DNA of 64,000 bases from Meghimatium bilineatum (Eukaryota; Mollusca; Gastropoda; Stylommatophora; Philomycidae). The position numbers and the translations under genes are program-made. Each line of letters starts with the position of its first letter. The first letter of the stretch is position 1. Shown here piece after piece: positions 50,193 to 62,100 of this stretch. The notes under the pieces are model-generated. The model saw only the letters and a list, made by a program, of their open reading frames with translations. It did no database searches and was not told the origin of the DNA. The DNA is taken from positions 54,774,883-54,838,882 of the forward strand of contig CM067298.1 in assembly GCA_034231615.1 (NCBI GenBank), read 5' to 3'.

Positions 50193-53100
50193 ACGTGTGC
50201 AGATGTGTCTTGTTAAATGTGAAGCACATGAATTGAACTCTATGCTATCACTTTTTCCTTTAACATTATACCATTTCTGATCTTTCCCCTTCATGCAATA
50301 TAATCCAACTGTTTTTTCTTATCATGTCTATTTCATGCATACCTCGTATGCACACATCTTTGTACCAGAGTGAAGGATGATCCCTAGATCTTTTCCCCAA
50401 ATTTAATTCCAAATAAAGCAAATCATTCAATAATCTGCCATTTATATCCTTAGACTATCTGCATAGACTGGCATGGAAAATACAGCAGTGATGTCTATTC
50501 TTTCCAACATATCAATGTTAGTGACTTTTTCCTGCTACCAAACTCCAAGAAATCCATGTAGGAATCACATATGAAAGCTGTTTAACTAACAATCTCAACT
50601 GCTTATAGGTTGACCATATTTCACTGCCATAGAATAGAGTGCCAAGGACACAAGTCTGGAAAACCAGAAATTTCATTTTGTGAGTATTCTGTTTCTCTAG
50701 ACCCTTTATGTTAGTCTACTTATTGACATCTTTCTTATACTAATGATGATTTCTTGTTCTAGTGATAATTTATTGTTGACTTGGGATGCTAGATGTGTAA
50801 ATTTGTGAAATAACCCAAGCTCATCATCATTGATAATTTGTGACTGATGAAGGTACTCTGCATTATAATTATTTTCTTCTATGGATTATTTCGTCCAAAC
50901 TCACAACAGGCAATAGAAGTTCAACCAATTGACAAGATCTTATAACGGTCATCTTCCAATTTGATTCTGAGACAAATTAAAGTTAGAGATGAAGCTCTAT
51001 AGCACAAAGCTAGAGATTAAATGTACAGTTCTTTTTAACTCAAAAGGAAAGCTAACATCAAAATATTTGGAACAAGTCAAGCTGCAATTGCAGCCAGATC
51101 AGGCACAACTGTGCTCTGTGTGTACACCTATTGGGACTTCACACCTAGACAAGCAGCCAGCCAATAATCAAGAAATCAAGAAACCAGGAATACCCATAGC
51201 CAGGTGGTAAAATATTAGATTGTCCTTGAGGGTGTGGAGATCAGAGTAGAACCATACCCAGAAGAAAATGGTTAATAGATTCGTTTGGTGTCTGCCTTCC
51301 AAATTCCAACACCTGAATGGGAAATATTAAGTAAGTATTGATGGCAAGCAAAACAAGTAAATTGCCACTGTACTATTCAAACACTTCCCATTCTTTATTT
51401 TAAATTACACATGCCAGCTGCTTAATAGATATTCAATTGAATCAATAGTTTATAATATTATTATTCTCTGTCATGTATCCTTTACTAAACACCATCCTTG
51501 TAGACCACTGTAAGCTTCTTTATTTTGTACAAGCTGTCCTGCTTCTTCTAGTCTCATATTAAAATGTCCATTACCATCTTTTTTATATTTCCCATATTTC
51601 CATTCATGATTAATCTTCTTAACCTATTGTGTCTTTGTATATGCCAAAACATGTTAGCCGCTTATATTATATTTCACATATATTTCATGAACAATTGTAC
51701 AAAGGTAAAAACTAAGCATACAAACACCTTTCCACTGCATTTTCAGAGGCTTACCAAGAAATCTCCAGTGTTGGACCACTGACATGAATTAATCCAGTCA
51801 GCGTGACATGACTGTAATATCTGCGATGGTTGCGGGTCAATTGTGATGAAAACATCATACAATTTGTATATTCTAACACTCTGAAAACAGATGGAAAAAG
51901 ATAAAATAAAACTAAAAGAAAACATGTACTAGGTCTACATATACTAGATACAATAAGCAGAATAATTGAAATATGTAATGTGAAATATGTTCAAGACAAG
52001 CAAATAACACTAAAAAAGAGAGAACTAAGAAGGAAATCTTATGTAAAAAATAACTTAGATACACCCAAATCAAAGGTGGAAAATCTTTTTGTGTCAGTGG
52101 GCCAAATTCAGGTTAGCAATTTGCAGGGATGTAGCCAAACCTGGCAATTGTACAATTTTTTAGTTATTTTTTGTTTAAGTTTAGTGATCAAAATTATCAC
52201 CCTAAGATCAAAATGAAAGCTTTGTAACCTTTCAAGCTTTCATGTTAATTATTAATTGGTGCACCAAAAGATGTTCTACTCAAACCCAGTCTCTTTTTAG
52301 TTCATTCTGTGCTTTGCACTTACAACCTTACAATCTTTGCAAAATAATTTCCTCTTTATCACCATTTACTATTATGTTTACTTCTTAGCTGTGATGTGAT
52401 ATTTTATGAGCTGCGATACCAATGTATATAATAATTTTAGATTAGCCTGAGAGCTCAGGAAAAATGTTTTGACAGACCACACTTTGCCCAACTCTTCACT
52501 AAAGATTCTTCAAAGAGGATGAACCATATATTTGAACTATTGTGTTTCACTGATGGAAGCCATATGATGAAATCGTTATTTATGCCCATATGTTGCCATG
52601 CTCCTAAATGAAAGCAAGAAATAGTAACACTGCAACTTGCCATGCATGTGAGAGGGCTCTAAGGAGTAGATTTCACTATGTTATCCCATAGAAGGCCAAT
52701 GTGACCTAATAAAACCATGTTGAAGTTACTTGTTTAGTACCAAAACTCTGTACATATAATTCACAACACAACGCATTCTATTCTCAAGATTATATTCTGT
52801 TAACTGGCAGAAGTTTGCAAATAATTACAAGAGAATTCAGTTATGGTTTTGTTATTTTCATTGGTAACAAATATAGAAAAGCAATTTGAACACAGCCTTG
52901 TTGACCAAAATGATGGAAAGATCTTGAAACATTTATTGCATAGGATTGACACTGTCTTATCCAGTTTCAAAATAATGATCACCCATGTGTTGCCAGGCCC
53001 GAAAGGGGAGCAAGGAATAGCAACACTGTTTACCTTCCATGCATGTCGTAAAAGGTGACTAAGGAGGTTATGGGATGGAGTTGGCTGTCCCATCCCATAT

Positions 53101-56100
53101 AGGGTCAGTGACCCAAAGCCATGCTGAAGTCGGATGTGTCAGGCCAAAAGGCGCAGATATCGCAGCAATGATGTAAACCATGACAACGCATTCGGTTCTC
53201 CGGACTACATCCTGCTAATCTGCAGGAGTTTGAGAACGAACGTTGAAGAAGAAGAAGAAGAAAATAATGATAAAATAAAATTTGGGCACTCTAACATATT
53301 TTCTAAACTGTGGTAATGAGAGCAGTTATTGTGTCATACTCTCAATCAATGATTCACCAAATTCAAATGAATGACTACAACAAAGTTAGACATCAGATCA
53401 TCATCATGGCACTCCAAACAAGTTCAAAGGTGGTCTGATTTCATAATCAGTATGTCCATCAGCAAGTGGTAATTGATTGTTCCAGTTCTGTGACAGTTGA
53501 ACTTTTCTTTTGATGTCACTCATTTCTTGCAACATCACGCTTCACTCCCAAGTCCTACATGCTAGCCAAAAATACAGAGGAAATACACCCCACATCTCCA
53601 AACTAGTTCAATTCTATGATTGCATTCAAAATATCAGGATGGCCCAATGAACTGCTGCTATGCTAGTCACTGTGGCCATGCTGGCAGATATGTCTGCTCT
53701 TTATTTCCTTCAACACCAACGTGTCGAGGTACAAAAATTAAAGTAGTTCTCTTCAGCACAGATTTCGTCATCAGCTACACCATGATTAGATGGAGCATAT
53801 TGTGGTTCCCATTGACTTAACAGTCATCCTCTTTAGTGTTACTGTCAATTAGCACCCTGACTTCTGCATCCACCACCACCAAAGTTTGTTCCTGAAACTT
53901 CTGAATCTGAACATCAGGAATCCAAGCAGTCTAGTTCCTTTTGTAATTCATTTGTAATCCCATGTTTGTTCTTTCTCATAGTCAAGAAAAATGAATAAAA
54001 CAGGTTACTAAAACACTTACCTTGCCTATTAATAAAAATATATAAAAAAGTATATATAAAAAAACATACAATAAAACTAAACAGGACAATTCTCCACGTA
54101 TCGGCTCAAATGAAATCTAGTCATCTATTTTGTTTTTATTGTGTTGTTTTCTGTTGTTTGTCTCTTGAAAAAGGTTCAATTTGAGCCGATATGTGGAGAA
54201 TTGTCCTGTTTAGTTTTATTGTATGTTTTTTTATATATACTTTTTTATATATTTTTATTAATAGGCAAGGTAAGTGTTTTAGTAACCTATTTAATTCATT
54301 TTGCTTGACTATTTGTTCATTAGGTTACTGCGCACCATCCACTTTGTCGGACACCCTCTGACCATTTGGTTATTTATATTTGTTCTTTCTCAGTCTGTAC
54401 ACCAGAATATCATCGGAAAAGGATAATGTTGTGCAGTTAGTAGTTAATTGTTGTTTTGTTACCATAACTGTGTAGACATTGAACGGTACCAGGGAAAGAC
54501 TGTCCTGTGGCATTCCTGGATAATTTGTAGTAGACTCCAAGGACCAAATACCACACTGTAGTATCACCTTCCTTTTATACAACTCTAGTAATATCCATCA
54601 AACAATAAAGACATTCACCTGTTGTAACATGAGCAAGTTCATGAGATATTCACACGGAACCCTATTATATGCATCCTCAATATCAATTACTGCTGTACAT
54701 ATCTCCAGACCAGCCTGGAACCCTTCAAATATGTCATATGCAACCACAGCAGCATTACACACATTTCTTTATTATATCTGTAACCACCAAGCATAGATGG
54801 AAATAATTGACACCTCCAAATCACAAGCAAGCTTACATGCCACAATTTCCTCAATAGAATGTGCATATATATGAACAGGTGTTGAAAACATAAAAATGAT
54901 ACGGTTCGCTGGTTGTTGATTCAACAGTCCATGGCTCATGCCTTTTGAACCCACATGAGGAAATCAAATGGTACTTAACAAACTTTGTGAAGGAAAAATA
55001 TATGGAAGGTTGAGAGAGTGTAAGGGAGAGAATAATTATGACTAATATTGAACATAACTGTCCAGTTCTGTGGAGAAAGGTACAGGGCACGTCTCAAACA
55101 GCCAAGGTACCAGGTTCAATTTCCAGCACAAGGCAATTGTACATCCGGACCATTCAATGCAATGGCAACATACTAATCATATGTAATGCTTCAAGAATCT
55201 CTAGTCACAAAATGCTGGTTTGATTCTGAATAGGATATGCCACCAACTAAACATACTGACATTTTTAAAACTTCATTATATTTGGTAAATAAATCAAACT
55301 TACAGTATCTCGGCTTGCAGTTGCCAGCAATGTTCCATCAGCATTAAAAGAGCAGGCACTCACAGGTGCAATATGGCCTTTAAGTACTACGTTGGGAGTA
55401 GACCTGTTTTTTTTAAATATATTATTATATATTAGAATATTTCTTAATGACCAAAGAAAAGTAATTACATGGTGAAAAAAATCCACATGATAAGGCATAA
55501 CAATAGTGTAACCATCACAAATGGAACTGTGCTGACCAAGCTCTAAAACAGTAGCAACCACCAGGATGCATCACTGTCGATGAAACTAGCATTCAAAGAA
55601 ACATGTGAGCAACATCAGATCAGGCACAAAATGATAACACCAAGAAAATGGAGGTAATATGTCAACCCTCTCCCAGTGAACAGTACCACAACCCAATTAT
55701 TAAGGTCAATAACAATTGTCTCCTACCAGTCAATAAATTCACATTTCTTGGCAGTACTATCTCCAGGGCTGATGGCATTGATGCCAAAGTCAACAACAGA
55801 ATCTATATGGCAACTGTTGCATTTGGTAGACTGCATGACAGTGTATAGGAATGGAAGAGCATTAGCCTTACCACAAAATTCCTGAAACTATTGTGACCAT
55901 TGCCTGTGATTAATTAAAGGTTTTAAATATATTATTGTATCTTTGGTGGAATTTGCAAACAATAGAAAAGAATTATCAAGCATTTATGTAAGTTCAGATT
56001 CTGATTATTCGGTTTGAGATGATGTTTTCAATGATCAAGCAACATTGATCAAATAATATGATTTACAGATTAGCCTTGATGTCTACTCCTTTTGGCCACA

Positions 56101-59100
56101 CGTCTGACCATTATGGCTTCTGTATCTCTTTGTGGGATGACTCTTTGATACTTTGAACACACAACCAAAGCTCCTTTAGTTGTCTTTTACGACATGCATG
56201 GTAGGTTATAAATATTGTTGTTATTTTCACTTTCTTTTCTGGTTCTAGCAACAAACAAGCAATTTATTGTCTCACTGTTCTGGATTAGTGGTCTTTTAGT
56301 GAACATTTCAGATGGACAGATTTTGTTCCTGCATTGTTTTTCAACAGAACCAAAACTTGACTTGTGTTTATGAAGCCATGAGTTCAATTTCAGGTCATGA
56401 TATCTTATTTATGAGTGCATATTATCAAAGATCTCTTGGGATTATCAGTTGAAGTTACATATATAGTTATATGCTATGAAATGTTTCTTCGGTATGCAGC
56501 GCTCTGTTGAGAGGGATAGAGTAGCATATGGGGAAATCTTGAGTACAATGAAGTAAATCTTCTATACCTTTTGATCCTTTAAACAGAACCAAACATATAT
56601 TTCTCCATGATGTCTGACAGAGAGAATTTGGGAGTAGCATAAAAAACAAAATTAACTTACACTTTAGAACTCTTTAGCTTGTGAATATTCTCATATAAGC
56701 AACAAAGAAAATCCTCCCCACCAGTAGCTATGTAAACTGAAGAAGTAGCCACACACAGAACAGGCTTGGTGTGACCAAGAAGAGAACAGACTCTGGATCC
56801 TTGGCTGCTTTGGAGAACCTGAAACAGTAAAATGGAATTAGATAGATATAAAAAATAAAATTGACAGTTTTAAATCTCTGTTGATATAATTTTAGCTTTG
56901 GCTTATCCAATATACACATTATTTGTTTATTTCAATACCAAAGAATTATGAGCAAGAGAGCACTTGTATCCTTTTTATGAAGGATCTCTTTAAAGCTTTC
57001 TTTCATGTACAAAACACTAAGTCATAAATACCAAGAAAGCCTACTCATAATAAGTAAAAACATAGTTGTACATGAAGTACTTTGACACTTCCACAAGAGG
57101 AATCCCCAATTCTATAGTCACATCATCTTCTAGGGATTTCACTGTTGCACTGGTGGACCACTGGTGATACCTTTATATTCACAGCACATTACACATGCAC
57201 ATCATGACCACATTCATATATTTTCCTATTTATGTTATACAAAAGCAGCCTTAAAATAAAGCATGTGTTATGAGTAAAAAATATAAATATAATCATTTAC
57301 ATTACATCACTTGTGCATTTAGATCACAGTATGTCTTCCTTATAACATATAATGCAAACTTTGGCAGTATGTTAGCACATTCACTTTGTGGTGCCAATCA
57401 GTTCGCACAACTATTTCCTTTAACTGCTACACAGATACCTCTATGAATAATTAACATATAGTCAGCAGAGTCTAGAGGTAAAAAAAAAAAGACAAGTGAA
57501 TCAGTTAAGAAAATAAGTTGTTGTTTCCTTCCAGGTATCCAGGTATCCCTGTGGTTATTTTGGCATTACTTGATTTTCACTTATCTTAAAAATTGTTGGT
57601 GAGAACTTAATTCTTTATACATAATTCAAATTGTGTGCATGCACATAAACTAAATTAAGGAACATAAAATGAAACACCAAAGTTATACTTCAGAAAAATA
57701 ATTTTAAAAATTATTATTATTATTCTTAATAATGAAACATTACAGTAGTTTCTAAAATGTATTTTATAGATATTTTTTTAATAGTAAATCTTATGTAATA
57801 ACATTTAAAAAAATCCCTTTTATGGTGAGAAACGTTGCTATCAATCATGAACCAACCCCAGACATTAATTCAGTTTGCTTAGGCCTATACTAAATTTGTG
57901 ACCAGAATCAGAGTTGTGATCATATTAAAAAAATGTGACCCCTACTCTCACATTAGGCCCTATAGTAAGTAAGTTAAAGCTCATGTGTAGGAAATTATGT
58001 TACTATAACATTTTATTTTGGAATCATTTAAATTTTATTGGAATCATAAAAACATTTGTTACATCTTTAGTTACTGCATGCCTTCGTATGGAATTGATTA
58101 TGAGATAAAGGAATAATAGCTCGAAATATCAAGTAGAGAATATGGACTAGATAGTAACATTTAAAAAAACAAAAACCATAATCTGCAAAATTGATGAGTA
58201 AGAAACAATAAACATAAAAGTACATAGGGGCATACTGTAACAAGTAGATCATTACCTGCATCTTGGATACATAATCAGAAATGATGGTACATGTGTAACA
58301 TAAGTTAAAAGGAGAACTGGAATTGCCAAAAGGAGGTTATGGGATGGAGTTGGCTGTCCCATCCATATAGGGTTAGTAACCCAAAGCCATGCTGAAGTTG
58401 GATGTGTCAGGCCGAAAGGCGCAGATATTGCAGCAATGCTGTAAACCATGATACAACGCATTCCGTTCTCTGGACTACATCCTGCTAATCTGCAGGAGTT
58501 TGAGAATGTACGCAGAAGAAGAAGATGATGGATAGGATATAGTCTAGCAGAGTGTACTAATAAGGCAAGAGACAGAAGATGTTGAAGGTCTATTACAGTC
58601 AACCTTAATAATCCATAGTGAAGACCATGCTCTGGAAAGAATATGTCATATGATGACAGTAAATATTATAATAGAGATCATAATAAAATATAATCTTTAG
58701 GGGATGAAGATATTACAAGAATTATTTAAAAGTTGTTGGACAAATATATTGATAAACAGAAACTGAAATGGTTCGGCCACTTAATGAAAATGAGCCCATA
58801 TTTATCAACAACAAGAGCATACAATATAAGAATGGAAACACCAAGAGACAGAGAAAGACCAAGAAGGTGGATTGAAGAAGTTACTGACATCCTGAGGCTT
58901 CACAATATTACCGCATATATTGTTCCATACCAAACATGTCATAAAAACAAAAACAGAGAAAAGACAATAGATCGAAAACTTAAAAGTGATATTTACCTGA
59001 ACATAGCCATCATCACAACCTGCATATATATAGTCATTGTCCTTTGAAAAAGTGACAGCCCGTATTGCACTTTCACAAACTTTTGCTTTAGCAAGCTTAA

Positions 59101-62100
59101 CACCTGTGAAGAAAAGTTTAGTTTTTTTTCTTAACCAACTTTAACAGAATCTAATAAGTGAATATTTTTACAAATACAAAAATAATTAATAGCAGTTTTA
59201 CATTGAACAAAACACAGAATCAATGTTTTAATTGAATGAATGTCAGAATCAAAGGGAAACACAATGACACTGAACATTTTTAAAGTTTAATCCTTTCCGC
59301 TAACCAGGATGTGCAAACAGCCATAAGATATCAGAAAAAGTAGTCTTATGTTTCCATGAGATTTGAAATTGATGTACTAGTGATCTTTAAATACCATAAA
59401 TGTAACACCATTAACAATGAAAGGTAAATTAAAAGTGAAGGTAAGAGAAAGAAATATCTTACCGGTGTTGAGATCATAGATTTGAAGATGGCCCAAATGA
59501 TAACCAACTGCAACTGTGAAACCATTGGATGAGATAGATAATGAGGTAGCTCCACCAAAGTTTTCTGTGTGCAGTCTATGTAATGGTATGCCTAAATCAC
59601 CAGACCATACCTAATGAAAAGAAATTCACAGTAATCAATATTCAGAAAAAAAGAATATCAGATCAATTAAAACAATAGCATTAAGTGAATCAAATTAAAC
59701 AATTCGAATCTATATTGTGAACATAATAATAAGACCCATAACACTTCAGGGTCGCAGGGATGCCACACTGGAGATATCATCACAAAAGCCATCCAAACAT
59801 CTTTATCCTTAGCCTATCAGAGAAGTGTAGATCATGCCCTCTTCTCCTTCCCCCCTTGACAGTTCTTTGCAAAATAATATATGAAAATGAGTCGAGTCTA
59901 AATCATGTAATTTAATCCCAAATATATTGGTGAATACGAAGTATTAAATTTAATTAAATAATTTATGTAACCTATGAAGAAAATTAACACAATGGAATAC
60001 ATTTAAGAAACATTAACCAAGTCTAAATTATGAACATACTTTTACCACAATAATTGTTTTATTTCAGTACATCAAACCATGAAACACACATAAATCTCTA
60101 TATAAAATAACTGCCAAAGTGCTCTTCTCCTCCTTCTGTGTTAGCTCTCAAACTCCTGCACATTTACAAGATGTAGTCTGGAGAACGAAATGTGTTGTTT
60201 CATGATTTGCAGCTTTGCTGTGATAGATGCCCTTTTGGCCTGACACATCCGACTTCAACATGGTTTCTGGATCACTGACCCTATATGGGATAGCCAATTT
60301 CACCCCATAACCTCTTTAGTCATATTTTATAACATGCATGGAAGATGAACAGAATTGCTATTCTTCACTCCTCTTTCAGGCTCCAGTGACTCACTGGACG
60401 CCAAAGTATTAAGCATGAAGGTAAATTATAGTACGATAAAGACCATGATCATTATCAGACAACCCAATAAGCACTAGAATCTATAAAATTAAATCTACAC
60501 ACCCTCAGGATCATAGGGGTACCGCTTTTAAAACATGAACACAAAAATCCTGCCTTGTCTCTCTGTTCTCAGTTTCTTGTTTAAGTGTGGAGAATCTTAA
60601 TCCTGTCCAGTCCGTATTATCAACCCATACTTTCTTTTATTCCCCTCTTCCTCTCTCAACTATCCATGCTGACATAAGTTATAATAATTACTAAACATAC
60701 CAAAAGCATTTGGACCAGCTCATTAGGTAAACAACTAGAGAATTTCAATATTGCCACTATCATGTGCAATATCTAACACATGAGCAAAATCATGAGCTAG
60801 AGTGATCACTGTGAGGCAGTCATCAAATCAAGGATTTGTGTGACTAAATATTATTTCAAGGAGAAATAACTATGCATATATTCAGTTAAAAGCTGTATCA
60901 CAAATAAAAAGTTACCACAAACATTTATCAAATTATAATGAATGACTACAAATATGTGGGGATATAAATATTACTGTAAGTATTAGAATCATACGTTTTG
61001 TGTATGGGTAATATCCAATGTGGAATAAGTGGGCAGGACAGATGAAAAATTTACATTCTTAAAGATATATGGGATATAAGACAATAGCCAAACAGATGCA
61101 AGAGTGTCTGTTACGATTTCATCACACTGACTAAAAATATCTGTTACAGAAGCTGTTGAAAATAAATCCAGGAAAAATTAAAGAGGAAACCAAATGACTA
61201 CCTTCATTAAGCAGTATTGATCCAATGATGAAGTTCAGACATACGCTGAACAAGAAAAATAGCACAGGCAACAATAAATAAAGAGAAATTATCTGAAAAC
61301 TTTCAAAACAAGTTTGCAGACTTTTAAACTTAATGATAATGACAGGATTAACCCCTTAGTTGCAGAGGTATTCTTAAGGATTCGACGAAAAGTCACCGCC
61401 ATTTTGTGGAGATCTTCCTCTTCTTAACTTCCCAAGGAAATAAATCAACCAGGAAGCTTATACAAAAACATGCAGACAAATTGTTTCCCTGTGAAACTAG
61501 GAAGAAGATCTCAGCAAAATGAGGGCAATCCCTCATCATATCCTTAAGGATACCTCCGCAGCTAAAGGGTTACGGAAAGAGGTGATCAGATGACAGCATT
61601 TCTCACCTTTAGACTGTCTAGTCTTATAAGTTATAAATCTCTATTGAGGCCAACTCCTTGACCCAAGCACAGGTGCTGAAGTCAGAGATACCAGGTCAAG
61701 AGGCACACCAGCAAACATGGTATCATGCAAACTGCATAGTTGTTAGGTGGTATTTCTTACTGATGCTATGTCTGTCCTACAAGCCCTTGAGAGTAATAAA
61801 CTGCCAGACCTGAAGGAAGCTATGCGAGAAGTTAGCATCCAAAGAAGGGTAGTATTGCAGTGGATACCATCCCACTGTGGAATACCAGGAAATGAAGAGG
61901 CAGATAGACTGACAAAGGATGGAACAACACAGGAACAAAAAGACCAAGAAATCACCTACAAAGAAAAGAGGACCTCATCAAAACCATCAGGAAAGTTGAC
62001 CACCAAAAAGACAATTACCACTATCTCGACAGAGCAGAGCAGGTTATTATCTTCCGCCTAAGAACAAGACACAACAGATTAAACAGCCACTTAAATAGAC

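Noticed and set aside
58253..58330. Possible extra host exon (AC flank at 58254)
   Set aside because: The plus strand encodes a LINE beta RT segment, and including it would break the frame between exons 3 and 4, which already join as DDGYVQ then VLQSSQ.
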